NCBI GenBank assembly: GCA_964588415.1
Contig: CAZPPK010000021.1
Coordinates: forward strand, 1-26,847
DNA length: 26,847 nt
DNA from: Sulfidibacterium sp964588415
GTDB lineage: Bacteria > Bacteroidota > Bacteroidia > Bacteroidales > F082
Direction of reading: 5' to 3'
The notes under the pieces are model-generated. The model was given only the letters and a program-made list of their open reading frames with translations. It had not been told where the DNA came from and ran no database searches. This document shows, piece by piece, positions 16,857 to 25,841 of the stretch (its first letter is position 1; every line of letters starts with the position of its first letter). The position numbers were made by a program, and so were the translations under genes.

Positions 16857-18389
16857 TTACGGATTCTGCTTGCACAACGGGTTGGCCAAAATTTCATCAA
16901 CCGGTATGTAATATTGGACTTTTGTGCTGTTCCATGGAATTACTATGTTAGGAGTACTCATGGACGGAGGATTACTGAGATTGATGTCAGCAGGATTCAA
17001 ATTTGTGATGTGATATCCCCAATAATCCCTGACAATATCGCGATGATTTCTTAACAAATCGAAAATCCTGTGACCTTCGAAGGCGAGTTCAATCCTTCGT
17101 TCGTTCAAAACCACATCAAGTATTGTTTCTCCACTTGGCACACTGGTATAAAGAGCATCTCCAAGACCGCGATTTTTTCTGATCATATTCACATCGGCTA
17201 AGGCTTCTGCAGTCTTACCCTGATGCGCATAGCTTTCAGCTCGATTCAGATACATCTCTGACAGGCGAAACATGACGGGTGAAGACAGATCAGGGAATCC
17301 GCCCTGGAATGAAAATTTGGTGATATAAAATGTTTGAATACCATTCTTCAATACAATATTGCCACTGCCATCCGTAAGTGTATCAATATAATCCCAACGA
17401 ACATCCTCCATGTGTTGGCTCATTGCGTCACGGATTGATCTTGATGCGAATTCTTCACCCCAGCCACTGTTGCCGTCAGAATAGATCATAGAAGCAATGG
17501 AACCAAATTTTCCGGCATTGTCAACTTGTGTAAACGCAACGGCCCATATGGTTTCGGGACGGCTCAGCGCATTGGCAAAATAGGTGGGATAAGATGCACT
17601 TGTTTCCAGGGAATATTTACCGGAATTGATCACGGAATCTGCATAGTCAATACAACTGTCGTATTGGTTCATATACAAATAAACCCTTGACAACAGGGCC
17701 CAGGCTACGTACTTGCTTGCATATTGTTTACCACGATCCTGGTTCATCAAAGCAGCAGATTTTTTTAAATCGCTAATAATGAAATCATAGGTGTCCTTTA
17801 CAGTGGCTCTTGCTTTGACAGGAGTAACCTGTGAGGATTCACGAAGAATAATACCGGGGGTAGCACTTGGATTGCTATTGCCATAAAGAGGCGCATAAAA
17901 TCTTACCAGATTGAAATCACAGAATGCACGCAGGAAATAATTTTCTCCTTCAAGCTGAAGATCCAGTGCGTCGTTTGATTTTTTGCTTTTAAGAATATCT
18001 ATAACTGTATTGGCACCATTGATTATTTTATAGGAAATATACCAAAAATACCTGGCATTTTCCTGGCTAGGAGAATGCGTATAGGTAAAGCTGAAGTACA
18101 ATGGATCTTCTGTCCTGTTTGCACAGACAATATTATCTCCCGCAAAATTTGACATTTGAAAATATTGCCGCAGGTACATATCGTTTTGATTCTGAACACC
18201 ATTAAAAGCAACATTGTCTTTGAATAAGGCATAATTACCATTGGTAACATCGAGAAGAGCACCCGAAGACGAGGCAATGGAAGCAGTTGACATCTGGTCA
18301 GAAGGCACAACCGTCATCTTTCTACATGACTGGGTCACGATTATAATAGCCAACAGACCGATCAGGTTAAGATTTATAAATTTTTTCAT
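16857..18389 (-). CDS. susD: SusD/RagB-family outer-membrane glycan-binding lipoprotein
   Basis: The 510-residue protein has a lipoprotein signal (TQSC, C22). The SusD signature is clear: an N-terminal helical part with YALFKDNVAFNGVQNQNDMYLR, then tetratricopeptide-like helices with LEGENYFLRAFCDFNLVRFYAPLYG (about 147-171), SKYVAWALLSRVYLYMNQYDSCIDYAD, and the RxSEMYLNRAESY and NERRIELAFEGHRIFDLLR motifs. SusD covers the SusC channel as a lid and binds incoming oligosaccharide on the cell surface. The gene follows susC by 19 bp in the same order as in other loci. The 'D' name is a family name; ligand specificity is not visible. Confidence 0.95.
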   Translation of the reverse strand: MKKFINLNLIGLLAIIIVTQSCRKMTVVPSDQMSTASIASSSGALLDVTNGNYALFKDNVAFNGVQNQNDMYLRQYFQMSNFAGDNIVCANRTEDPLYFSFTYTHSPSQENARYFWYISYKIINGANTVIDILKSKKSNDALDLQLEGENYFLRAFCDFNLVRFYAPLYGNSNPSATPGIILRESSQVTPVKARATVKDTYDFIISDLKKSAALMNQDRGKQYASKYVAWALLSRVYLYMNQYDSCIDYADSVINSGKYSLETSASYPTYFANALSRPETIWAVAFTQVDNAGKFGSIASMIYSDGNSGWGEEFASRSIRDAMSQHMEDVRWDYIDTLTDGSGNIVLKNGIQTFYITKFSFQGGFPDLSSPVMFRLSEMYLNRAESYAHQGKTAEALADVNMIRKNRGLGDALYTSVPSGETILDVVLNERRIELAFEGHRIFDLLRNHRDIVRDYWGYHITNLNPADINLSNPPSMSTPNIVIPWNSTKVQYYIPVDEILANPLCKQNP

Positions 18390-18408
18390 TTTTCTTTTCC
18401 TTATATAA

Positions 18409-21369
18409 TTATAATTTCATTTTTATATTAAACATGAATTGTCTGTTGTTGGGATATCTAAAATCATTCACTCCCGGCATAGACCATTGAGAGTTAGAAA
18501 GCGTAGCTTCAGGACTCTGCCCCCAGTAATTGGTCCATGTATAGACATCATTTGCATCAAGTGATATGGTAAGTGCTTTAAGATGCAACTTTTGGGCAAT
18601 CCTTTGAGGAAACCGATAGTAAACATTAATACTGTTCAGTTTAATGAAACTTCCGTCCTGAACATAACGTGAGGAAGGTTCTGTTGAGAGTGCATTGTTC
18701 TGCATGCTGGGTTCAGTAGCATGGTCGCCCGGTTTTTTCCATCGTGATGAGCCTGTAGGCAGAACCATGTAGTTATAGAAAGGCTCGTGTCCGTCAGAAC
18801 TCATAAACTGTTGAATAAAATTATATACTTTATTCCCGTATGAATAGGTAAAATTAGCTGTTAATCCAACATTTTTATAATGGAACTGCGTAGTAATACC
18901 TCCCTGAAATTTTGGTAGCGCATTTCCTGCTTCCTGAACAGCAGCATCAGCGTAATTGCTTGTTGCAGAACGGCTAATCACTTTTCCATTAGCATCTTTC
19001 GTTACTTTTTGCCATAATGGACCACCCGTTTGGGGATCTATACCCAACCATTTCGGAACATAGAAAGTATACATGTTTCCACCATTTCGATAGATTTGAG
19101 AAATGCCATTTACAGAGACAACGAGGGGTGCTCCAAGCCCGCTGATAACGTCCTTGTCTTTTCCGAAATTGACACCCACTGACCATCCAATGTCTTTGGT
19201 ATCAATAATTTGTCCTGTTAGCGATACATCAATTCCTGTATTGGTTACGTTTCCTACATTCTGCCACATACCTTCAAAACCAGTGGATGTAGGTACAGCA
19301 ACATTTACAAGTAAATCTGTCGTTTTGTTATTATAAAAATCAACAGTTAGTGATAAACGTTTGAAAATCTCCAAATCAAGACCCATATCAAATTCCTTGG
19401 TCCTTTCCCAGGTCAGGTTATAATTTTGAAGCTGTGATGGCGTAGCTGCAACATTTCCGTTATATTGGGTGGTAAGTGAAAATAGTCCCATATAACGTGA
19501 AGCACCAATAGCTGAGTTTCCTGTAAGTCCATAGCTTGCCCTAAGTTTTAATAAATTAAAGACCTTTGAAGACTTCATAAAGTCCATGTTGCTTACCAGC
19601 CAGGAACCAGCAATACTTGGGAAGTTGGCAAACCTGCTTTTTGGCGGGAAGTTGGAAATGGCATCTCTACGAAATGAGGCAGTAACAAAATACAAATGAT
19701 TGTAATTATAATTTACCTGTGAAATAAATGAACGGCGAAAACTCGGAGAGTTTGTACCGGCAATGGTAATTTGATTGGAAGCTACAGACGGCACAGAAAA
19801 TCCTACCGGTAAACCTTGTCCTGTTCCGGTCAGGTAATTGCTAAATCCATTACTAACTTCATACCCTGCCAAACCGTCGATGCTGTGTTTTTTGATCTTA
19901 AAGTGAAATTTCAGGAGATTGGTTGAGATATCACTTTTCCCGTTGGTCTGTGTTTCGCTAATATAACCCTTTCCGTAATAAGTTCCGGCCGCAAGTGGTG
20001 AAACATAATCATGTGATTTGGTTGTGGAAAAACTTCCCCGGTTAGCGCTGCTAAATGATAACCATTTAGTTAAATTCCAGTTAAATACAAGATCGAAGTC
20101 GATTTGTGTGTCTGTATAGTTGTGATTTGAGTTTTGAATTGTATTAAGGGGGTTGATATGGTCCCGTGAATACCAGTTTTTGGTGCTTTGGTCCACAAAT
20201 CGCGCTGCTCCTGTGCTGTCGTAAGGATTGTCCCAGGGAAGGTTTAAGTATGTGTAATACAGATCCATGTAATCATAAGTCTCGCCATAATCTGTATAAA
20301 TATTAATTCTGTTTAATAAGCTGATATTTTTGGAGAACTGGTATTTTATATTTGAGTTTACATTCATTTTCTCATAACCTGTCTTAAGGAATGTTCCCTT
20401 TTGATCATAAAAAGTGGCACTGGTATAATAGGTCAGGTTACTATTACCACCACTGGCAGAAACATGATAATTCTGAACTAAAGCGGGTTTGAATGCATCG
20501 CCCACCCAGTTGTAATTGCGGGATGCCAGAGACGGCGGATAGTCCTGATACAGTTTAATAAAATCAATTTTATGGAGTGTCGGATCCCGGTACTGTTCTG
20601 CCATTTGGGTGTAAAACTGTGAGCCATTCATCATTTTAAGGTGACCTTGATCCGCGATATTATATCCCACGCTGGCGTCGAAACTTATTACAGGTTTACC
20701 AGCCTGTCCGCTCTTGGTCGTTACAATGATAACCCCCTGATTGGCGCTGGCTCCATATAAACCGGTTGCGCCGGCGCCCTTTAGAACGGTAACAGATGCA
20801 ACGTCATTTGGATCATAAGAACCACCCATAATTCCGTCAACTACATAAAGAGGTCCCTGAGCCCCGGGTTTAATTGTGGAAACCCCACGAATGCGGATTG
20901 ATGCGGCAGCACCTGGTTGACCGCTGCTGTTAACCACTTGCACACCTGATACTTTTCCTTGTAGCATTTTCCCAAGGTCACTTGTAACCTGGGTCTTTAA
21001 GTCGGCAGATTTGACAACGGAAATCGAGCTGGAAATCTCTGTTTTTGTCTTGTTGCTGTAACCCATTACAACAACTTCATTCATGTTGACAACCTGTGGT
21101 TTTAAATAGACATTGATGACTTCTGTCCCTTTAACAGTGATTTCCTGTTTTTGATATCCTACATAAGAAAAAACAAGAATGTCTCCGTTTTTCGCGTCAA
21201 TAGAATACTGTCCATTAGCCCCGGAAATGGTTCCGTTTGTTGTTCCTTTAACCATGATTGTAGCGCCGGGAACAGTATTCCCGTTTTCTTCGAACACTTT
21301 ACCCGTTATTTGAGCAAAGCCTGTCGAAAACAGAAATAAACTGATGATAATAAGTACTGTCTTTTTCAT
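18409..21369 (-). CDS. susC: SusC/RagA-family TonB-dependent outer-membrane transporter
   Basis: The 986-residue protein has a signal peptide (1-19). A carboxypeptidase-D-like regulatory domain follows (ITGKVFEENGNTVPGATIMV onward, about 21-92; SYVGYQKQEI at its end). A plug domain spans about 95-215 with the SusC signature IRIRGVSTI, PLYVVDGIMGG and DVASVTVLKGAGATGLYG. The rest is a 22-strand-type beta-barrel ending in FNIKMKL. No N-terminal STN signalling domain is present, so control by an ECF sigma/anti-sigma pair is unlikely. Energy comes from TonB. With SusD it should import oligosaccharide. It starts 11 bp after the gatY-like gene, placing import and sugar catabolism in one transcript. 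Confidence 0.96.
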   Translation of the reverse strand: MKKTVLIIISLFLFSTGFAQITGKVFEENGNTVPGATIMVKGTTNGTISGANGQYSIDAKNGDILVFSYVGYQKQEITVKGTEVINVYLKPQVVNMNEVVVMGYSNKTKTEISSSISVVKSADLKTQVTSDLGKMLQGKVSGVQVVNSSGQPGAAASIRIRGVSTIKPGAQGPLYVVDGIMGGSYDPNDVASVTVLKGAGATGLYGASANQGVIIVTTKSGQAGKPVISFDASVGYNIADQGHLKMMNGSQFYTQMAEQYRDPTLHKIDFIKLYQDYPPSLASRNYNWVGDAFKPALVQNYHVSASGGNSNLTYYTSATFYDQKGTFLKTGYEKMNVNSNIKYQFSKNISLLNRINIYTDYGETYDYMDLYYTYLNLPWDNPYDSTGAARFVDQSTKNWYSRDHINPLNTIQNSNHNYTDTQIDFDLVFNWNLTKWLSFSSANRGSFSTTKSHDYVSPLAAGTYYGKGYISETQTNGKSDISTNLLKFHFKIKKHSIDGLAGYEVSNGFSNYLTGTGQGLPVGFSVPSVASNQITIAGTNSPSFRRSFISQVNYNYNHLYFVTASFRRDAISNFPPKSRFANFPSIAGSWLVSNMDFMKSSKVFNLLKLRASYGLTGNSAIGASRYMGLFSLTTQYNGNVAATPSQLQNYNLTWERTKEFDMGLDLEIFKRLSLTVDFYNNKTTDLLVNVAVPTSTGFEGMWQNVGNVTNTGIDVSLTGQIIDTKDIGWSVGVNFGKDKDVISGLGAPLVVSVNGISQIYRNGGNMYTFYVPKWLGIDPQTGGPLWQKVTKDANGKVISRSATSNYADAAVQEAGNALPKFQGGITTQFHYKNVGLTANFTYSYGNKVYNFIQQFMSSDGHEPFYNYMVLPTGSSRWKKPGDHATEPSMQNNALSTEPSSRYVQDGSFIKLNSINVYYRFPQRIAQKLHLKALTISLDANDVYTWTNYWGQSPEATLSNSQWSMPGVNDFRYPNNRQFMFNIKMKL

Positions 21370-21380
21370 AAGCTTAAGAT

Positions 21381-22199
21381 TTATTGTAATAATTTCATTT
21401 TTCCTTCAATTAAACTCGTTACTGTTTCGATAGCCGGAGGGAATACCTTTCTCAGATCGATTTCACTTCCTTCGGCCAGAAGCTTTTTTAATGTTTTCAT
21501 AAAAGTGTTTTTTATTTCTGTGGCCAGATTTACCTTACAAATTCCCAGAGAAACAGCTTTCCTTATGGATTCATCAGGGACACCTGAACTTCCGTGAAGA
21601 ACCAGGGGAATCTTTGTAACTTCTTCTATGGCTGTTAGTCTTTCAAAATCAAGTTTGGGTTCTTCTTTGTAGAAACCATGTGCTGTTCCAATTGCAACCG
21701 CCAGCGCACTGACTCCGGTTTCTTTTACAAATAAGGCTGCATCATTTGGTTCGGTAAATCCTACCTTGTTATGCGATTGACCCAGTTTTGCTACGTAACC
21801 TAATTCTGCTTCAACATTTATATTATGAGGTTTGGCCATTTGTATCACTTTCGTGGTTAACTCAATATTTTCTTCAAGTGACAATTCACTTCCGTCGAAC
21901 ATTACTGAGTCGAATCCTGCGTTAATACACCTTTTGACAAGCTCCACAGATCCGCCATGATCAAGGTGTATCCAGCCTTCAACTCCAAAGGAGTCAAGAC
22001 CAGTACGGCCCATGTTTAAAGCGTTTTCGAGTCCCATGTATTCAATAGAACTTTGAGTGAGTTGCAAGATTAGCGGGCTATTTATGTTTTTGGCTGCCTG
22101 CAAAACCGCTCTTAAGGTTTCGAAGTTGTAAAAGTTGGTAGCCAAAATTGCCTTTTTGCTCCTCTTTACTTCCGATAATTTATCTTTCAGTAGCATCAT
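21381..22199 (-). CDS. gatY: Class II aldolase, tagatose-1,6-bisphosphate aldolase catalytic-type (GatY/KbaY-like)
   Basis: The 272-residue protein, close to the family length of about 284, is a class II (zinc) aldolase. Active-site motifs are in place: WIHLDHGG at 76-83 (catalytic D80, zinc ligand H81), SVMFDGS at 98-104, VEAELG at 129-134 (E132), AVAIGTAHG at 167-175 (H174), LVLHGSSG at 199-206 (H202) and KVNLATE at 222-228. AVAIGTAHG...KLDF and VPDE are shared with GatY/KbaY rather than FbaA. It would split tagatose-1,6-bisphosphate into dihydroxyacetone phosphate and glyceraldehyde-3-phosphate in the cytoplasm, usually stabilised by GatZ/KbaZ, which is encoded two genes upstream. It starts 1 bp after the kinase stop. 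A fructose-bisphosphate specificity cannot be fully excluded. Confidence 0.88.
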   Translation of the reverse strand: MMLLKDKLSEVKRSKKAILATNFYNFETLRAVLQAAKNINSPLILQLTQSSIEYMGLENALNMGRTGLDSFGVEGWIHLDHGGSVELVKRCINAGFDSVMFDGSELSLEENIELTTKVIQMAKPHNINVEAELGYVAKLGQSHNKVGFTEPNDAALFVKETGVSALAVAIGTAHGFYKEEPKLDFERLTAIEEVTKIPLVLHGSSGVPDESIRKAVSLGICKVNLATEIKNTFMKTLKKLLAEGSEIDLRKVFPPAIETVTSLIEGKMKLLQ

Positions 22200-22200
22200 C

Positions 22201-23169
22201 TTAGAATTGAATTTCTTTGTTAAAAAACTTTTTGGCTCTTTCTTTTACTTCTTCCAGAGAGGTAAAGGCACCAGTTCCTCCTCTTGCCGTTGTGTTAATG
22301 GCTCCCATCAGATTTCCCATCTCCATGCAGGAGGCCAAATCATAGCCTTTTAACATGGCGTGCAGAAAACCTGCATTGAAGCTGTCACCGGCACCAATAG
22401 CATCTTTCAGATTATTGTTTTTGAAAGGTTTGAAGTATGTTATTTTCCCGTTTTCAGATAATGCCGAGCCGTCTGCTCCCATCTTTACAACTACCGTTTT
22501 GGATAACCCTGTCAGAAACTGCAGTCCCCGCTCTACAGAACTCATCTTGGAAATGGCGAAAAGTTCGCTTTGATTGGGCAGGAAAACATCTACCAGGGGT
22601 AGCAGCTTCTCAAAGTTAATATCCCATTTGTCTTCGGGATCCCACTGGACATCCAGCGAAGTGGTCATCCCTGCTTCTTTTGCAATTTTAAAAAGCTGAA
22701 CAATATCTTTTTTCATCATATCCTGTAGAAAAGGAGATGAAAGATGCATATGTCTGGCTAATTTAAAAACCGCTGCTGGAATGTCCTTGACAGAGTAATC
22801 CTTCATGGCCCCGGGAAAGGTCACCATGGCGCGATCTTCTCCATAATTTAGAGCAATGGTTGCTCCCGTCTTTTTCGTTTTATCAACGCTGATAAATTTT
22901 GTGTCGACATTTTTTGAACTTAGTGATGAAAGGACCAGTTGACCGAAACTATCATCTCCCATCATACCTGCAAAAGCAGTCTTCGATCCCAAAACAGAGA
23001 TGTTCGAAGCGAAAATTGCAGAGGAACTCCCTAAAGAAAGATTCATCTTATCTGCAAGAATCTCAGTGCCGATCTCAGGAAATGATTTTATTTCATCAAG
23101 AATTAAATCGACATTTAATTCACCAACTACCAGAATATCAAATTTTTCTTTCATAATTAAATCAATCAT
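22201..23169 (-). CDS. PfkB-family carbohydrate kinase, putative tagatose-6-phosphate kinase
   Basis: The 322-residue protein is a ribokinase-fold PfkB enzyme. It shows FDILVVGELNVDLIL at 10-24, a GSSSAIFASN segment at 47-56 in place of the usual GGxxxNxA motif, and the C-terminal signature DAIGAGDSFNAGF at 256-268 with catalytic base D262. In this operon, between aldolase subunits and AgaS, the expected reaction is ATP-dependent phosphorylation of tagatose-6-phosphate to tagatose-1,6-bisphosphate. Phosphorylation of a free sugar is also possible. The start at 23169 lies 6 bp after the gatZ stop; an internal ATG at 23154 (M6) precedes the conserved KEKFDILVVGE and is an equally plausible start. 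Family call is firm; substrate is inferred. Confidence 0.85.
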   Translation of the reverse strand: MIDLIMKEKFDILVVGELNVDLILDEIKSFPEIGTEILADKMNLSLGSSSAIFASNISVLGSKTAFAGMMGDDSFGQLVLSSLSSKNVDTKFISVDKTKKTGATIALNYGEDRAMVTFPGAMKDYSVKDIPAAVFKLARHMHLSSPFLQDMMKKDIVQLFKIAKEAGMTTSLDVQWDPEDKWDINFEKLLPLVDVFLPNQSELFAISKMSSVERGLQFLTGLSKTVVVKMGADGSALSENGKITYFKPFKNNNLKDAIGAGDSFNAGFLHAMLKGYDLASCMEMGNLMGAINTTARGGTGAFTSLEEVKERAKKFFNKEIQF

Positions 23170-23175
23170 TTACAA

Positions 23176-24435
23176 TTAAATAAAATTGTTAAAGTCGACA
23201 AGATTAAAACTGTAGAAATATTTATCCATAGACTTTTCTATTCTTGAAAGGATAATTTCCTCGGCTTTTACTCCGTTGGTTTCCAGATTGTGGTATAATC
23301 TCACTCGGGCAACTTCAACCTCCGGTTTTGTCCAGATATATCGGCAACCTGTTTTTATCAGCCATAGTTGCCTTTGATTTTCAAGTGAATAAAAGTCATA
23401 ATCATCTTCTCCTTCCATGAGCCATTTCCTCCATCTTCCGGAGCTTATAACAGCATCCCATAAAATGCTTTTGAAATTCGATTTCACCACTACCCGATCT
23501 TCCTTAAACAGTTTTTCCTCAATTTCAGTAAGTTCCATCAGCCCATCGTACTCGTTTTCGGTAAACTCCGGTCCTACGTTAGCACCTCCCATCCCCGAAT
23601 CAGGATATTCTTCAGGGTTAATGACATTATCAGAATAATGCCCTTTAATAACACTACCGTATTTTGCAGCTTCTTTTGCAAGAATACTGGCCACTTTAGG
23701 ATCAAAAAGAGTTGTGTGCAGGTCAGTCCCTACTTTTCCTACAATAAAGCAGGGCCAAATATCACTATAGCCCGCTTCGGCCAAACCTGTTTTCAAATGA
23801 GATAAAAGCTTGTTGAACGTTTTCATGTCAGCGAGTCCGCCATGAACTTCTTCGGTACCAACTTCATAAGAAATGGCCGGATAATTATTTTCCCTTCTGA
23901 ATTTTTCAACAAACACAATAATTTCAACAGTGCGTTCTGCAACGGTATCAATATTAATTATCTCATCTTTCCTGAGAGTGATATCCACGGTAGGATCAAC
24001 ATGCAGTAGGTGATAACCTGCTTTAAGGGCATCAACCATTGATTGTTTCACCAGACTCATTGTCTGCTCATACGATAAGTTTTGTAGTCTGTGCTCATCT
24101 TTCAACCAAGGGCCACCGTGATCCAATGCTACCATTACAGGACCTTTAATGTTGAGTGCTTTTGCTTCACGTTTTATGATTTTGACGAATTCGAATTGAT
24201 TCATTCCAGTATATCCCCTGTTACTGTCAACCTGGTTCAGCGTCACTGCAAATTTAATGGGTGCATTACAACGCTTGGCTGAATTTAGTGCCGCTTTTAT
24301 TACAGAAACCGAATTAGGACAAGCTGCAAACAAAGTTCTGCTGATACCTGTTTTTTCCTTTTCCTCTTTAATTCGTTCAAGTACGTGCTCAACAATTGGC
24401 TTATTCACTTTATCTGTTCTTTTATTTGAAATCAT
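23176..24435 (-). CDS. gatZ: GatZ/KbaZ-like tagatose-1,6-bisphosphate aldolase subunit
   Basis: The 419-residue protein matches the GatZ/KbaZ family in length (about 420-426) and key sequence: VTLNQVDSNRGYTGM at 64-78, ALDHGGPW at 103-110 where E. coli KbaZ has GGDHLGPN, HLLHVDPTVD at 142-151, YEVGTEEVHGG at 190-200, VGPEFT near residue 286, and SGRWRKWL late in the protein. GatZ/KbaZ is thought to be a noncatalytic partner needed for full activity and stability of the class II aldolase GatY/KbaY. The gene starts 1 bp after the agaS stop. The changes around 103-110 mark a divergent subfamily, so a different function is conceivable. Confidence 0.85.
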   Translation of the reverse strand: MISNKRTDKVNKPIVEHVLERIKEEKEKTGISRTLFAACPNSVSVIKAALNSAKRCNAPIKFAVTLNQVDSNRGYTGMNQFEFVKIIKREAKALNIKGPVMVALDHGGPWLKDEHRLQNLSYEQTMSLVKQSMVDALKAGYHLLHVDPTVDITLRKDEIINIDTVAERTVEIIVFVEKFRRENNYPAISYEVGTEEVHGGLADMKTFNKLLSHLKTGLAEAGYSDIWPCFIVGKVGTDLHTTLFDPKVASILAKEAAKYGSVIKGHYSDNVINPEEYPDSGMGGANVGPEFTENEYDGLMELTEIEEKLFKEDRVVVKSNFKSILWDAVISSGRWRKWLMEGEDDYDFYSLENQRQLWLIKTGCRYIWTKPEVEVARVRLYHNLETNGVKAEEIILSRIEKSMDKYFYSFNLVDFNNFI

Positions 24436-24436
24436 T

Positions 24437-25588
24437 TTAAAATTGAACGTGATATCTTTTCTTGACCGGTTCCATCTCGTAGATTTTTACCCCTTGTACT
24501 ACACGGTGGATTGTACCGTTAACAGATGGATTGTCAGGGTTAAAACCTTCATGAACAGATTTATAAAAACTAAATAATTGAGCCACTACAAGTTCTGCTA
24601 ACATAAGAAAGCTTTCATCCAGGTTTTTTCCCATTTCAGAAAATGTTATTAATTGGTCAAGGCCGTCTGACTCGAAAATATCTTCCGAAACTCCAATAGA
24701 ATAGGCCGGCCTGATTTTTCCATTCATGGAGTTTACCATATCCAGTTCATATTGTCTGACATACTTAACATTGCTGAAGAAGTAAAACATCAATGTTTTT
24801 TCGTTTACAACAGCCATGGGACCATGTCTGAATCCTAAAAACGAATCAAATTTGCAGATAAATTTACCGTTGGTTAATTCCTGTAATTTTAAATGGGCTT
24901 CTCTAGCCAGACCCAGAAACGACCCTGAACCCAAAAAGACAATCCGTTCATATTGAGCAGATATAATATGCTCAAAAATTGATTCCTTATTTTCTATGAT
25001 CCTTTTCGCATATTTGCCGAGTAATTCAACCTGACTTCTTAAACTTTTTATTTCATGGATTCTTGCCATCAATAAGGCTGTCAATACCATTGAACTGACA
25101 CTGCTGGTCATTGCCAACCCTTTATCGTGAGCAATTTCGGGCAAAAGAATTTTCGTACTGTTTCGGAAATTCATTTTCATGAGTTCCCCTTCTTTATTGC
25201 AGCAGATAATCAGATTACTTACTTTGTGGGAAACTTTCTCGGCATTGTTTATTGCAGCTATACTTTCAGGGCTGTCCCCCGATCTGGCAAACGAAACAAG
25301 CAACACTTCTTTTTGGGGATTGATGTATAGTTGCGGGTGAGTTACAATTTCCGTCGTAGAGACGGCGCGCGAACTGATTCCGGTATAAAGTTGAAAAGGA
25401 CCACTTACCATTTCTCCAATAAAAAATGATGATCCGGCACCTGTAAAAATCACCTCACTTTCTAACAAGGATTGATACCTCTCTAATAAACTTTTTATCT
25501 CAGATTCCTTTTCTTTTACAACGCTTAAAATGGATAACCATAATTGTGGTTGTTGTTTTATTTCATCGTAAGTATAATAACTTTTCAT
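24437..25588 (-). CDS. agaS: AgaS-like SIS-domain sugar-phosphate isomerase/deaminase
   Basis: The 383-residue protein has the double-SIS layout of AgaS (family length about 384). SIS domain 1 contains VIFTGAGSSFFIGE at 46-59 and SFARSGDSPESIAA at 99-112; AMTSSVSSM (159-167) closes it. SIS domain 2 contains RIVFLGSGSFLGLAREAHLKLQE (215-237) and FRHGPMAVV at 253-261. AgaS converts galactosamine-6-phosphate to tagatose-6-phosphate with release of ammonia. Some relatives act as tagatose-6-phosphate ketose/aldose isomerases. It is the first gene of the operon, facing the deoR gene across a regulated spacer, and its stop is 1 bp from the gatZ start. This gene is the best evidence that the locus serves galactosamine or GalNAc. 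Confidence 0.9.
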   Translation of the reverse strand: MKSYYTYDEIKQQPQLWLSILSVVKEKESEIKSLLERYQSLLESEVIFTGAGSSFFIGEMVSGPFQLYTGISSRAVSTTEIVTHPQLYINPQKEVLLVSFARSGDSPESIAAINNAEKVSHKVSNLIICCNKEGELMKMNFRNSTKILLPEIAHDKGLAMTSSVSSMVLTALLMARIHEIKSLRSQVELLGKYAKRIIENKESIFEHIISAQYERIVFLGSGSFLGLAREAHLKLQELTNGKFICKFDSFLGFRHGPMAVVNEKTLMFYFFSNVKYVRQYELDMVNSMNGKIRPAYSIGVSEDIFESDGLDQLITFSEMGKNLDESFLMLAELVVAQLFSFYKSVHEGFNPDNPSVNGTIHRVVQGVKIYEMEPVKKRYHVQF

Positions 25589-25630
25589 AAAAATTTGTTT
25601 TTACTACCTTGTCAAGTCTGTATTAAAATC

Positions 25631-25649
25631 TTTCAAAACATTGCTTTTA
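25631..25649. promoter_or_regulatory. Candidate DeoR operator, copy 1
   Basis: TTTCAAAACATTGCTTTTA. It matches 17 of 19 bases of the copy at 25733-25751, in the same orientation. It lies in the presumed 5' leader of the agaS operon, downstream of its promoter box, where bound repressor would block elongation or initiation. No binding data; inference from repetition and position next to a DeoR gene. Confidence 0.5.
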
Positions 25650-25662
25650 TAAAATTTCTTGA

Positions 25663-25694
25663 CAAACATAATACAAAACGAAAGGAAACGCAAG
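25663..25694 (-). promoter_or_regulatory. Candidate Bacteroidota promoter for the agaS operon
   Basis: On the minus strand a perfect TAnnTTTG box (TATGTTTG, 25670-25663) is preceded after 20 bp by CTTG (25694-25691), one base off the -33 TTTG. This predicts a start near 25656 and a leader of roughly 65 nt before the agaS ATG at 25588. Confidence 0.5.
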
Positions 25695-25732
25695 TTTTTT
25701 GATAATTATTTTAAAAAAAATGTTAATTTTTA

Positions 25733-25751
25733 TTTCAAAACATAGCGTTTA
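25733..25751. promoter_or_regulatory. Candidate DeoR operator, copy 2
   Basis: TTTCAAAACATAGCGTTTA, a near-identical direct repeat of copy 1 about 102 bp away, roughly midway between the two divergent promoters. Such spacing would permit a DeoR-family oligomer to bridge the sites. Confidence 0.5.
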
Positions 25752-25775
25752 CACCTTATTTATACTCGAATAAAA

Positions 25776-25786
25776 ATGTTTTAAAA
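25776..25786. promoter_or_regulatory. Candidate DeoR half-site, inverted copy
   Basis: ATGTTTTAAAA matches 10 of 11 bases of the reverse complement of the TTTCAAAACAT core. It lies about 20 bp upstream of the deoR -7 box, so it could mediate autoregulation. Low-complexity AT sequence makes chance similarity possible. Confidence 0.35.
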
Positions 25787-25805
25787 CTATTTTGATATTT
25801 TGTTC

Positions 25806-25813
25806 TATCTTTG
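25806..25813 (+). promoter_or_regulatory. Candidate -7 box of the deoR promoter
   Basis: TATCTTTG is a perfect TAnnTTTG box 28 bp before the deoR ATG. No good -33 TTTG is found at the usual distance; TTTG at 25791-25794 is too close. Confidence 0.45.
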
Positions 25814-25841
25814 CTAAAGATTTAGCCAATGATTCGAGGTT

